Under the pieces are notes generated by a model. It was not told the DNA's origin. It did not search any database and saw only the letters and a list, made by a program, of their open reading frames with translations. DNA of 64,000 bases from contig NZ_BHWB01000002.1 of assembly GCF_003865075.1 (NCBI RefSeq), positions 496,001-560,000 on the forward strand, read 5' to 3'. This stretch comes from Bacteroides faecalis (lineage in GTDB: Bacteria; Bacteroidota; Bacteroidia; Bacteroidales; Bacteroidaceae). Both the position numbers and the translations under genes were made by a program. Shown in pieces: positions 36,180 through 44,726 of this stretch (the stretch's first letter is position 1; every line of letters starts with the position of its first letter).

Positions 36180-38573
36180 TTAATTATGTTTTACTCGATC
36201 CATTTCCTCTGCCCGTTTAGCTGAGTTCCAGGAACTTAAATCCCCTGTCAGATAACCGGTGATACGACGCATACGGAGAATGCTTTCACTTTGGCAAACA
36301 GGACATTTGTCAAAGATCACCCCTTTATATCCACAATTGTGGCAAGTATCTACCGGGTGGTTGATGGAACCATAGCCAACACCTTCGTCGTGCATCACTT
36401 TGACGATCTTGACGATAGCGCGGATATTTTTCTGTGCTTCTCCATCCAGTTCCACATAAGTAATATGTCCGCCACGAGTGATGGCATGGAATGGAGCTTC
36501 ACGTTTTATTTTCTCTACTATGCTGATCGGTTCTTTCACATCCACATGGAAAGAATTGACATAATAGTCACGATCTGTTACACCTTCAATCTTACCGTAT
36601 TTGCGTCTGTCCATCTTGGTGAAACGTCCCGAAAGACCTTCGGCAGGTGTGGCAAGTACGGAATAGTTGAGGTTATATTTCGCTTTATATTCGTCTGCCA
36701 CTTTATTCAGTTCCATGATGGCTTCGTATAACGTATCCCATGACTTCTGGCTGTGTCCATGACCTTTTCCATAAAGTGCAACCATAGCATTGTGCCCACC
36801 AATGAAACCAATACCGAGAGTACCGCTACGAAGAACGTCACCCACCTGTTCGTTAGGATTCAATGCACCGCCGCCTTTCCAAACATCGTTACCTATCATA
36901 AAAGGAAACTGACGTGCCAAAGCAGTACGTTGATATTGATAACGTTCGTAAAGCTGATCTGCTACCAGCGTAGCCATAGAATGTACGGACTCTATAAAAA
37001 TCTCTTTTGCTTTCTGTTCGATAGCGTCTTTATTGCGTTCGTCATTTATCAGACTCTCGGCTTTGATGCGTGCTTCAATAGCCAAACGAGGCATATTCAG
37101 TGTAGTGAACGAGAGATTACCGCGTCCCAAAGACGACTTCTCACCGGCTACATTCTCGAATACCCGGGTACGGCAACCCATTGTTGCCAACTCATAAATG
37201 TAACGTTTCGGATCCTCTGCTTTCCACTTCTCGTTTTGGTTGAATGGTGTATCCAGAAACATAAAGTTCGGGAAGAGCGCCTTTGCGGTAGTTTGACAAG
37301 CCTTCAGTAGTAAGTCAAAGTTAGGAGTCTCATAATGTTCCTTTATTGCTTCCTCGAAGTTCTCCGTTTTCATTGCCTTCTCAAAGTCCTTTTCCGAATA
37401 AGACACCCCGTCTTTCACTTTAAAAATCTGAATCGGGAATACAGGAACCTCTCCACGTGTTCCGAGTCCTTCTATAGTTGCTTTCAGCAATTCCTCAATT
37501 ACCATACGACCTTCGGCAGAAGTATCCGTACCGTAGTTGATGGAGCTGAACACTACCTGATTACCACCGCGGGAGTGCATCGTATTCAGATTATGGATAA
37601 AACCTTCCATCGCCTGATGAGTATCTTTCTGTGTCTGCTGGTAAGCTTTGTCGATGATACGGGCAAGATGTTCTTTATCTATATTGATTTGCAGGGCAGC
37701 CAGTGAAATACGTAACGTTTCACGCTCCAGTTCACTGGATTTGATAGAAGGAAGATATTCTTTAATAAGTGTCCGGATCGATTTTTCGTTTACCTGACTT
37801 CCATTCTCCATGTTTACATAGAAACTGATGAGTGACGCCAGATGTTTACGGAATGATTTGGCTACCCCTTTTGCCATGAAGAAGTCAAAAGCAGGAATAG
37901 CCTGACCACCATGTTGCTCATTCTGATTGGTCTGGAAGATAATAGTGGCTAACGTTGCATAGCTCTGAATACTTTGTGGTGTACGGATACTGCCGTTCTT
38001 AGTGCGGAACCCCCGTTCAAAGAGATCGTCCATATCATATTGGATGCAAGTCGTCGTCTTGGTAGGATAGTAATCAAGGTCATGGATATGAATATCTCCC
38101 AATAGATGTGCTTCTGCAAAACGTTTGGGTAATAGATATTTATAGGTATAGTCTTTTGTTACTTCCGAAGCGAATGTCATCATCTGTCCGGCAGGAGTAT
38201 GACTACTCATATTTGCGTTACTCAGGTTCACATCGTTCTTGTCGATGGCTACAATACCATCCATTACCTGTTTCATCTGGGTTTTCTTGTCCCGTTCCGT
38301 ATTCCGCCATTCACGATAGATGATATACTTTTTGGCGACTTCCGGACGAACTTTCATCAATTCCTTTTCCACTAAGTCCTGAATTTCCTCCACAGTGATG
38401 GTAGGAGACACAAACTGACTGATTACATTCATTGTGATGTCAGCAATCAATTGCTGCTCATCCCGAACACCTGTTGCACTGAATGCTTTACTAATTGCAT
38501 TCTTGATCTTACTAATAGAGAAATCTTCTCTTTTACCATCCCGTTTGATGATACAAATTTCCGCGTAGTTCAT
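36180..38573 (-). CDS. nrdD: Anaerobic ribonucleoside-triphosphate reductase
   Basis: 797 residues, class III reductase that makes dNTPs without oxygen. The N-terminal ATP-cone (residues 1-95, IIKRDGKREDFSISKIKNAI) senses ATP and dATP. The C-terminus has a four-cysteine zinc site (CHNCGYKGVIFDKCPVC) and the glycyl radical loop RRITGYLTGDLSSWN with Gly773. Catalytic cysteines are in the barrel (for example TTTCIQYD and MGCRTRVFENV). It is the main reductase for anaerobic growth and works with NrdG encoded next. A cobalamin riboswitch lies upstream, implying repression when B12 is plentiful. Confidence 0.96.
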   Translation of the reverse strand: MNYAEICIIKRDGKREDFSISKIKNAISKAFSATGVRDEQQLIADITMNVISQFVSPTITVEEIQDLVEKELMKVRPEVAKKYIIYREWRNTERDKKTQMKQVMDGIVAIDKNDVNLSNANMSSHTPAGQMMTFASEVTKDYTYKYLLPKRFAEAHLLGDIHIHDLDYYPTKTTTCIQYDMDDLFERGFRTKNGSIRTPQSIQSYATLATIIFQTNQNEQHGGQAIPAFDFFMAKGVAKSFRKHLASLISFYVNMENGSQVNEKSIRTLIKEYLPSIKSSELERETLRISLAALQINIDKEHLARIIDKAYQQTQKDTHQAMEGFIHNLNTMHSRGGNQVVFSSINYGTDTSAEGRMVIEELLKATIEGLGTRGEVPVFPIQIFKVKDGVSYSEKDFEKAMKTENFEEAIKEHYETPNFDLLLKACQTTAKALFPNFMFLDTPFNQNEKWKAEDPKRYIYELATMGCRTRVFENVAGEKSSLGRGNLSFTTLNMPRLAIEARIKAESLINDERNKDAIEQKAKEIFIESVHSMATLVADQLYERYQYQRTALARQFPFMIGNDVWKGGGALNPNEQVGDVLRSGTLGIGFIGGHNAMVALYGKGHGHSQKSWDTLYEAIMELNKVADEYKAKYNLNYSVLATPAEGLSGRFTKMDRRKYGKIEGVTDRDYYVNSFHVDVKEPISIVEKIKREAPFHAITRGGHITYVELDGEAQKNIRAIVKIVKVMHDEGVGYGSINHPVDTCHNCGYKGVIFDKCPVCQSESILRMRRITGYLTGDLSSWNSAKRAEEMDRVKHN

Positions 38574-38639
38574 AACTTTAACTCCCGAAAGTTTTAATTA
38601 AACATTGATTGATTAAAAGTAGAAATGAGCCGGAAATCG

Positions 38640-38665
38640 AAAAAAGAATCACTGAGCCATGACTC
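38640..38665 (-). terminator. Possible expression-platform terminator of the riboswitch
   Basis: Minus-strand stem GAGTCA / TGATTC (38646-38665) is followed by six T (38640-38645). The stem is weak, but it lies between the B12 aptamer and nrdD, where a ligand-controlled terminator is expected. Confidence 0.4.
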
Positions 38666-38721
38666 TATCAGCCATCTTTCCATTCTTCATTCTTCATCTT
38701 TCGTTTTTCATTTCCAAAGTT

Positions 38722-38890
38722 CCGGCAGGTCTTCTGACTTATCCCTCCCCCGCAGCGCCTTCCCACATCCATTGACGGATACAGTGACATTTGTGTGCGG
38801 ATTCCTAGAGAATTACAGCAGCGGGTACTGTCGCTGATTTGCACAGCGTTCCCTCATGACTAAACCTCTTTTTAGTTCCGAAACCGGATA
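38722..38890 (-). promoter_or_regulatory. Cobalamin riboswitch upstream of nrdD
   Basis: The minus strand carries the B12-box AGTCAGAAGACCTGCCGG (plus 38722-38739), preceded by GGGAAGGCGCTGCGGGGG, GTCACTG, CAGTACCCGCTGCTGTAA and GGGAACGCTGTGCAAATCA, the conserved blocks of the adenosylcobalamin aptamer in correct order. Aptamer length is about 170 nt. It begins 7-8 nt after a TATCTTTG promoter box and ends about 150 nt before nrdD. Binding of a B12 form should reduce nrdD-nrdG expression. Confidence 0.9.
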
Positions 38891-38898
38891 CAAAGATA
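38891..38898 (-). promoter_or_regulatory. -7 box of the riboswitch-nrdDG transcript
   Basis: Minus-strand TATCTTTG, a perfect Bacteroides -7 box, placed so that transcription begins at the 5' edge of the aptamer. No clear TTTG box upstream. Confidence 0.65.
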
Positions 38899-38969
38899 AA
38901 GGATAAAGTGATAGCCCGGATGACTTTTAACATTAAATTTTGGGAAACTTTTCTTTCTCTCTGATACGG

Positions 38970-38994
38970 AAAGTTTTCCGTTTTGGAAAACTTT
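38970..38994. repeat. Perfect inverted repeat upstream of the nrdD promoter
   Basis: AAAGTTTTCC, 5-nt spacer, GGAAAACTTT: a 10-bp perfect dyad about 70-100 bp upstream of the nrdD -7 box. A related half site GGGAAACTTTTC lies at 38942-38953. It could be an operator; no regulator is known. Confidence 0.5.
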
Positions 38995-39250
38995 TAAAAA
39001 ATGATTTGGAGGAAAATATTGTATTTCTGACCTTTGTAGGTTTAAAATAGTGGTTTTGAATATAGAACTTGTGATACTGAGTGTATTTTCTTAAATACAA
39101 GCCAGTATCTTTTTTATATAAGGACCTTGTTTAAAGCACGTTCTATTTTTTAGCAGAGTAATCCTTTGATTTATACTCCAAAGTTATGAAAAAAAAACAA
39201 TAAAAGAGGATTGTCCTCTTAAAAAACAGCCGATTGACACACATATACGT
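38995..39250. other. Intergenic region upstream of the unknown gene at 39251
   Basis: AT-rich. It holds only a short hairpin at 39204-39220 (AAGAGGA / TCCTCTT, loop TTG). No promoter fitting TAnnTTTG was found close to the gene. Confidence 0.4.
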
Positions 39251-39838
39251 ATGCGATGTTTATCGGTTTTGGAAGATGTATTAAATAATTTTTATGTTCC
39301 TTTTGCCCGGCAGGTGAGTGAACCTTATTCCAACCGGGAATGGAAACTGCTTGCTTCGATCATAAAACTACTGACATTCAGGATGGAGGAGAGTCTTTTA
39401 AAACCTTATTTTTCTTGTACGAATAGCAGGTGTAACTTCATTCGGCTTTTCGGTATGAAGAATTATTTCCGACTTGCTTTACCTCCGGATCATCCTTTTT
39501 GTATAGCTGCTCGTACGAATTGCCTGCATCAATTGGCTGATAAGTTGAATTGCTTTTTTGCCTGTCAGTCTACTCCTTGTTCTGTTCGTGAAGGAGCAAT
39601 TCTTCGTCGGCTTAGAAGGATCTTTATCCATCAACTTCGAGTTAAATCTCAATCAGATTTATTCAAAGGTAAGCATAAACTACGGATCACAAAGGAAGAA
39701 CAACAGGAATTGCAGAGACAAAAGAAGGATGAACAGCGAATGAAGCATATCAGTCTCTATCGTTATAATCCGCTTTCGCAGAAATATAAGAAAAAGAAAG
39801 AAGAGTTGCTTCAACGTATAGAAAAGGGAGAGTTGTAG
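39251..39838 (+). CDS. Unknown protein, convergent neighbour of the Rhs array
   Basis: 195 residues; family not recognised. The first 120 residues contain several Cys and His (YFSCTNSRCNF, RTNCLHQLADKLNCFFAC) that could bind metal. The last 70 are very basic and probably helical or coiled (KEEQQELQRQKKDEQRMK, QKYKKKKEELLQRIEKGEL). No signal peptide or membrane helix. Its final 114 bp (39725-39838) recur at 41770-41883 and 52714-52827 inside the Rhs array, the second copy with a new early stop, so only this copy is complete. It is the fixed border against which the array expanded. Confidence 0.6.
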   Translation: MRCLSVLEDVLNNFYVPFARQVSEPYSNREWKLLASIIKLLTFRMEESLLKPYFSCTNSRCNFIRLFGMKNYFRLALPPDHPFCIAARTNCLHQLADKLNCFFACQSTPCSVREGAILRRLRRIFIHQLRVKSQSDLFKGKHKLRITKEEQQELQRQKKDEQRMKHISLYRYNPLSQKYKKKKEELLQRIEKGEL

Positions 39839-39897
39839 GGGAGGTGTTTCTTTGAAGATTCCTAGAACTTCAAAAATACTTCCGGTAAGTAGAAAGT

Positions 39898-39934
39898 ATC
39901 ATACCAGAGTGAATTAAAAGCACTCTGGTATGAT
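39898..39934. terminator. Hairpin between the unknown gene and the last immunity gene
   Basis: Perfect 14-bp stem (arms 39898-39911 and 39921-39934) with a 9-nt loop, between convergent genes. The same hairpin recurs at 41943, 44676, 52888 and 53615 (ACCAGAGTG... type). Likely bidirectional terminator. Confidence 0.7.
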
Positions 39935-39991
39935 TTCTGACTAAAAATTAATTTCTATAAGAAGTAATTAGCGAGAATAGGCAAGTCCTAA

Positions 39992-40444
39992 TTAGGGAAG
40001 ACGAGATAATAGTTTGACCAGGTCAGACTTAAGTTGCTTCATGTTAGTATCCAGTTTTCTTCTTTTTATTACAGCTTCAAGCAAATCCATCTTTTGCATA
40101 ATAGATACTTTGAGAAATTCATATCTTTCCTCTTCTGATTTGTTGAAGAAGTTCTCATCGGTTATGATGATAGGAATGCCAATTGCTTTCTCTTTTTTAC
40201 GATAAGATTCAATTTCTTTGAAATATTTTAATTCGACAGGAGTTGGCTTTACATAAAACTCAAATAGAGCTAATTTTAAATCTTCTCCATAATCTACACT
40301 CTTTAATTTCTCCAATTTATTGTCTATACCTCTTTCCCCCCAAATATAGGAACTAACCAGATCTCCCATTTTTTTTAAATCTGGTGCTTTCAGATTTGGA
40401 TCAAATCCAACTTTTAAAAAACATCCTAAAATACTATCGTCCAT
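39992..40444 (-). CDS. Candidate immunity protein for Rhs tip 1
   Basis: 150 residues, cytoplasmic, no signal peptide. It starts 3 bp after the stop of the Rhs tip at 40448, the usual toxin-immunity spacing. The C-terminal 80 or so residues (KEIESYRKKEKAIGIPIIIT onward) are identical to those of the second copy (42037-42504). The N-terminal 70 differ strongly yet keep a shared frame (SYIWGERGIDNKLEKLK versus SYIWGEKGINNKLALLK). The variable half probably recognises the toxin. Family not recognised; the immunity role is inferred from position and co-variation. Confidence 0.65.
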   Translation of the reverse strand: MDDSILGCFLKVGFDPNLKAPDLKKMGDLVSSYIWGERGIDNKLEKLKSVDYGEDLKLALFEFYVKPTPVELKYFKEIESYRKKEKAIGIPIIITDENFFNKSEEERYEFLKVSIMQKMDLLEAVIKRRKLDTNMKQLKSDLVKLLSRLP

Positions 40445-40447
40445 AAT

Positions 40448-41683
40448 TTAATGCATATTTTTATTTAAAGGTCCTCGTTCAATTAAATTTTGTTGATACT
40501 CCCAATTCCAAGCTGCTTGTCTATTGGAAAATTGCTTTATTACATCCATCCTTTTACCTTTCATGAATGCTTTAGTATATCGTTTTTGCGGTATTTCTTG
40601 CGATGTAATGCCATTCTTCAAGAAAGTTCCATCAGTAGAATAAAGCTTATACCCCCATGTTGGTCTCTGACTTTTTAATGAATTCCCGTGTACAGCAGTT
40701 TTTACTATGTTTTCTGTTTTTGTTACCCCAACTCCTTTGGCCGCTGTCGAAATACTACGTTTCGTACCAATGCCAACTTTCATCGGCATAAACATAAGAG
40801 TTCCTTCAGCAACGGTATTCTCCCAGTTCTGCGGTTCTTTCATTTCCTGCCATGTATCCGAAACTTGTTTCGATATTGGAGTCTTTGCCAGGTATGAAAT
40901 CTGAGAACCAATTGCATCTGTTGCATCTTGAATTCCTGATGAAAGATATGACCCAACTCCGTTATTATAAATATATTCAGTTTCTGAAGCCAGATCATTT
41001 ATCATCTGTATGGGAGTATTCACAACAGAGGCTACGGTATTATGTACAAACTTAAATGCGTTAGTAAAGGTATTATTACCATATTCATATCTGCCAAAAG
41101 TTTGTAATAATGGGTCTCCTATTGACATTCCTGTTGGGTCTATAAATCTTATCGGGTTTCCCAAACAGTAACTATAGGGGCTACAACTATAATACTTTTC
41201 CGCCATCGGATCCACCACATGCCATCTACCTATCGCAGCATCATAATGTCTTGCTCCGTAATCATACCAATTCAGTCCGTTCTTTGTATCCAGTTCCTTA
41301 CCATTATACTTATACGGTTGGATAGAAGATGTATTAGCAAACACACCTCCGAACGGATAGTAATGATTCACCTCTTCTACATTTCCATTTTGATCGGCTA
41401 CCACACGATTGTTTCCTTGATAATCCTGCAAATAATAATGATACTTGTTGTCGTTCAAAGAGACAAAACCAGCTTCTGTCAATACAGTCTTAGGAGTTCT
41501 ATTTTCAAAGATCACGCTACCGCAGTAATCGGTAGTAGTAGTGTTTCCTGCGATGGTATGTACAGCTCGTAGTTTTTTTCCTGCTGCATCATAGAGGTAA
41601 GAAATAGAACTTCCGCCTTCAAATTCAATACGGTCTGGTAAATTTAGGTAATTATATTGGATTTTGGTAATTTTTTTATTCAA
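40448..41683 (-). CDS. Displaced Rhs tip 1: Rhs core end plus toxin domain
   Basis: 411 residues from the first Met, but Rhs homology runs to 41769, where it joins a copy of the neighbour gene's 3' end; there is no native start or signal peptide. Residues 1-180 are YD-repeat and Rhs core (YYPFGG, YDYGARHYDAAIGRW, NPIRFIDPTG). The C-terminal 225 residues are the toxin part; the last 70 (WGYKLYSTDGTFLKNG, KRYTKAF, NRQAAWNWEYQQNLIE, GPLNKNMH) weakly recall GIY-YIG/URI-type nuclease toxins. Near-identical to tip 2 except around 40518-40561. It can act only if recombined onto a full Rhs or if expressed as an orphan; immunity gene 39992-40444 follows. Confidence 0.75.
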   Translation of the reverse strand: MNKKITKIQYNYLNLPDRIEFEGGSSISYLYDAAGKKLRAVHTIAGNTTTTDYCGSVIFENRTPKTVLTEAGFVSLNDNKYHYYLQDYQGNNRVVADQNGNVEEVNHYYPFGGVFANTSSIQPYKYNGKELDTKNGLNWYDYGARHYDAAIGRWHVVDPMAEKYYSCSPYSYCLGNPIRFIDPTGMSIGDPLLQTFGRYEYGNNTFTNAFKFVHNTVASVVNTPIQMINDLASETEYIYNNGVGSYLSSGIQDATDAIGSQISYLAKTPISKQVSDTWQEMKEPQNWENTVAEGTLMFMPMKVGIGTKRSISTAAKGVGVTKTENIVKTAVHGNSLKSQRPTWGYKLYSTDGTFLKNGITSQEIPQKRYTKAFMKGKRMDVIKQFSNRQAAWNWEYQQNLIERGPLNKNMH

Positions 41684-41769
41684 ATCTTTTATTAAATTAC
41701 CGTTATCGTCGTAAATGTACTCTGTAGCCTGTTTTGAGTTGTCTTTAAATTCAAAACCATTGTTGAATG

Positions 41770-41883
41770 AAGGATGAACAACGAATGAAGCATATCAGTC
41801 TCTATCGTTATAATCCGCTTTCGCAGAAATATAAGAAAAAGAAAGAAGAGTTGCTTCAACGTATAGAAAAGGGAGAGTTGTAG
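41770..41883 (+). repeat. Duplicated 3' end of the neighbour gene (copy 2)
   Basis: 114 bp matching 39725-39838 with one or two differences, including the TAG stop; the match continues through the hairpin and into the immunity gene. The left edge joins directly to Rhs codons at 41769. It has no start and is a duplication scar. Confidence 0.9.
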
Positions 41884-41942
41884 GGGAGGTGTTTCTTTGA
41901 AGATTCCTAGAACTTCAAAAATACTTCCGGTAAGTAGAAAGT

Positions 41943-41979
41943 ATCATACCAGAGTGAATTAAAAGCACTCTGGTATGAT
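41943..41979. terminator. Hairpin after immunity gene 2
   Basis: 14-bp perfect stem, identical to 39898-39934, duplicated with its surroundings. Confidence 0.7.
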
Positions 41980-42036
41980 TTCTGACTAAAAATTAATTTC
42001 TATAAGAAGTAATTAGCGAGAATAGACAAGTCCTAA

Positions 42037-42504
42037 TTAGGGAAGACGAGATAATAGTTTGACTAGGTCAGACTTAAGTTGCTTCATGTTAGTATCCAGT
42101 TTTCTTCTTTTTATTACAGCTTCAAGCAAATCCATCTTTTGCATAATAGATACCTTGAGAAATTCATATCTTTCCTCTTCTGATTTGTTGAAGAAGTTCT
42201 CATCGGTTATGATGATAGGAATGCCAATTGCTTTCTCTTTTTTACGATAAGATTCAATTTCTTTCAGATGTTGTCTGAGACAAGGAATTGGATCTACATA
42301 AAATTCAAAAAGAATCAAATTCATGTCGCTTCCATAGTCTTCACGTTTTAATAGGGCTAGTTTGTTGTTAATTCCTTTCTCTCCCCATATATAACTACAA
42401 AACAAATCATCTTTTTTGTCTTTTGTTTTTCTTATTAAATCTGTGTCTGATGCTTCATAACCTCCTGATGAAGTGAAGCATCCTAAAATGTTAGTTTTAT
42501 CCAT
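42037..42504 (-). CDS. Candidate immunity protein for Rhs tip 2
   Basis: 155 residues, 3 bp after the stop of the Rhs tip at 42508. It is the paralogue of 39992-40444: the C-terminal part is identical at the protein level, the N-terminal 70 residues are different (SSGGYEASDTDLIRKTKDKK). The nucleotide border between identical and diverged parts is sharp, at 42264/42265, which suggests replacement by recombination and not slow drift. No signal peptide, so it would act in the cytoplasm, consistent with a nuclease-like toxin tip. Confidence 0.65.
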   Translation of the reverse strand: MDKTNILGCFTSSGGYEASDTDLIRKTKDKKDDLFCSYIWGEKGINNKLALLKREDYGSDMNLILFEFYVDPIPCLRQHLKEIESYRKKEKAIGIPIIITDENFFNKSEEERYEFLKVSIMQKMDLLEAVIKRRKLDTNMKQLKSDLVKLLSRLP

Positions 42505-42507
42505 AAC

Positions 42508-44373
42508 TTAATGCATATTTTTATTTAAAGGTCCTTGTTCGATTAAATTTTGTTGATATTCCCAATTCCAAGCTGCCTGTCTGTTGGGGAATAGCTCTAT
42601 AGTTTTCATTTTTTTATTTTCCATGAATGCTTTAGTATATCGTTTTTGCGGTATTTCTTGCGATGTAATGCCATTCTTCAAGAAAGTTCCATCAGTAGAA
42701 TAAAGCTTATACCCCCATGTTGGTCTCTGACTTTTTAATGAATTCCCGTGTACAGCAGTTTTTACTATGTTTTCTGTTTTTGTTACCCCAACTCCTTTGG
42801 CCGCTGTCGAAATACTACGTTTCGTACCAATGCCAACTTTCATCGGCATAAACATAAGAGTTCCTTCAGCAACGGTATTCTCCCAGTTCTGCGGTTCTTT
42901 CATTTCCTGCCATGTATCCGAAACTTGTTTCGATATTGGAGTCTTTGCCAGGTATGAAATCTGAGAACCAATTGCATCTGTTGCATCTTGAATTCCTGAT
43001 GAAAGATATGACCCAACTCCGTTATTATAAATATATTCAGTTTCTGAAGCCAGATCATTTATCATCTGTATGGGAGTATTCACAACAGAGGCTACGGTAT
43101 TATGTACAAACTTAAATGCGTTAGTAAAGGTATTATTACCATATTCATATCTGCCAAAAGTTTGTAATAATGGGTCTCCTATTGACATTCCTGTTGGGTC
43201 TATAAATCTTATCGGATTTCCCAAACAGTAACTATAGGGGCTACAACTATAGCACTTTTCCGCCATCGGATCCACCACATGCCATCTACCTATCGCTGCA
43301 TCATAATGTCTTGCTCCGTAATCATACCAATTCAGTCCGTTCTTTGTATCCAGTTCCTTACCATTATACTTATACAATTGGATAGAAGATGTATTAGCAA
43401 ACACACCTCCGAACGGATAGTAATGATTCACCTCTTCTACATTTCCATTTTGATCGGCTACCACACGATTGTTTCCTTGATAATCCTGCAAATAATAATG
43501 ATACTTGTTGTCGTTCAACGAGACGAATCCGGCTTCTGTCAATACAGTCTTAGGAGTTCCATTTTCAAAGATCACGCTACCGCAGTAATCGGTAGTAGTA
43601 GTATTTCCTGCGATGGTATGTACAGCACGTAGTTTTTTCCCTGCTGCATCATAGAGGTAAGAAATAGAACTTCCGCCTTCAAATTCAATACGGTCTGGTA
43701 AATTTAGGTAATTATATTGGATTTTGGTAATTTTTTTATTCAAATCTTTTATTAAATTACCGTTATCGTCGTAAATGTACTCTGTAGCCTGTTTTGAGTT
43801 GTCTTTAAATTCAAAACCATTGTTGAATGCTGATGTTGTTACGGCGTCGTTTACACTTAACAGTTGGTTACCATTGAGGGTGATAGCCAGGTTATCTATC
43901 AGACCGTATCCGCTGGCAGAAGTCTGTCCGTAACGTTTGAGCCCCAGAATATTTCCGTTCTTGTCGTAACCGGTTATTTGTTCGTCGTAATAGTTAGGCT
44001 TTGGAGAGAGAGTTTCCCCTTCGGCATAAGTTGCATTTTTCAATCTGGACAATGGATCGTACTCGAAACGATAACCGCGGGTGACTGTTTCATTGCCGGC
44101 TTTCCATGTCATACTGCTGATGTTACCGTTATAACATGGAGTGCCTTTACCATCCGTATAATAGAGGCGTTGAGAGAATAAAGGACTTTGAGTGGAGATC
44201 GTCCATCCACGTAAGTTGTACTGATTAGTGGTGGTGAGAGATTTACTTCCTCCACTTCTTGTAACACTGGTGAGTCGGCCTAATTCGTCATAATTGTAAG
44301 AAAGAGTGGCAGATACAGAGTTATTGATTCGGTGAGCATTTGTCAGCAATCGCCCGCTATGGTCATATGTCAT
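42508..44373 (-). CDS. Displaced Rhs piece 2: YD repeats, core and toxin tip
   Basis: 621 residues from the first Met; Rhs homology continues upstream to 44467, where the frame fuses to a lipoprotein relic. It lacks the N-terminal domain and signal peptide of the full protein. It carries several YD repeats (YNYDELGRLTSV, GYRFEYDPLSRLKNATY), the core (YYPFGG, YDYGARHYDAAIGRW) and the same toxin type as tip 1. Repeats are almost identical in DNA to 55960-57156 of the full-length gene, so homologous exchange could swap this tip onto it. Differences from tip 1 in the toxin tail are confined to about residues 575-605 (MENKKMKTIELFP). Confidence 0.75.
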   Translation of the reverse strand: MTYDHSGRLLTNAHRINNSVSATLSYNYDELGRLTSVTRSGGSKSLTTTNQYNLRGWTISTQSPLFSQRLYYTDGKGTPCYNGNISSMTWKAGNETVTRGYRFEYDPLSRLKNATYAEGETLSPKPNYYDEQITGYDKNGNILGLKRYGQTSASGYGLIDNLAITLNGNQLLSVNDAVTTSAFNNGFEFKDNSKQATEYIYDDNGNLIKDLNKKITKIQYNYLNLPDRIEFEGGSSISYLYDAAGKKLRAVHTIAGNTTTTDYCGSVIFENGTPKTVLTEAGFVSLNDNKYHYYLQDYQGNNRVVADQNGNVEEVNHYYPFGGVFANTSSIQLYKYNGKELDTKNGLNWYDYGARHYDAAIGRWHVVDPMAEKCYSCSPYSYCLGNPIRFIDPTGMSIGDPLLQTFGRYEYGNNTFTNAFKFVHNTVASVVNTPIQMINDLASETEYIYNNGVGSYLSSGIQDATDAIGSQISYLAKTPISKQVSDTWQEMKEPQNWENTVAEGTLMFMPMKVGIGTKRSISTAAKGVGVTKTENIVKTAVHGNSLKSQRPTWGYKLYSTDGTFLKNGITSQEIPQKRYTKAFMENKKMKTIELFPNRQAAWNWEYQQNLIEQGPLNKNMH

Positions 44374-44453
44374 AGTCTGTGTAAATGAGATCTGATCTAC
44401 ACCGTTGTGACTAGCTAGTACCTTCCCGTTAAAATCATATTTAAACTTCTGGA

Positions 44454-44585
44454 CATATACTTTTCCGATTCGAGTATTGCATTCCTTAATTCTGGTACAT
44501 TTCCGATATCGTCTAGTACATATTCATTTTTACATGAAATCAATGCTAAAACCAGACTTAGTAATATGAATTTATATTTTTTTCA
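44454..44585 (-). pseudogene. N-terminal relic of the array lipoprotein, fused to Rhs
   Basis: Minus-strand start ATG at 44585 is followed by seven A where the intact copies have six, giving an immediate frameshift and stop. Read in the correct frame it encodes KFILLSLVLALISCKNEYVL and the next 15 residues of the lipoprotein. It ends in a 14-bp stretch (44454-44467) shared by the lipoprotein and Rhs genes (13 of 14 matches), marking the recombination point. Confidence 0.8.
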
Positions 44586-44675
44586 TAACTAACAGTTTTT
44601 TCTATATCTCATCCTTAGAAGTTAAACCATGAAAGATTGTCAAGGTTTCTAGAATGTTTATAGTGAATAGAAAGT

Positions 44676-44712
44676 TTCATACCAGAGTGGATTAGAAATA
44701 CTCTGGTATGAA
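44676..44712. terminator. Hairpin after lipoprotein 1
   Basis: Inverted repeat TTCATACCAGAGT... / ...ACTCTGGTATGAA, 14 bp after the stop of the lipoprotein at 44727; same family as 39898-39934. Confidence 0.65.
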
Positions 44713-44726
44713 TTCTTGCTGCAAAA

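Noticed and set aside
36291..37706. Three plus-strand open frames opposite nrdD
   Set aside because: They are antisense shadows of a highly conserved gene, rich in His, Phe and Cys as expected from reverse reading.
41219..41572. 117-codon plus-strand frame repeated at 43279, 52163 and 55968
   Set aside because: It repeats only because the Rhs core on the other strand is repeated; no independent coding evidence.
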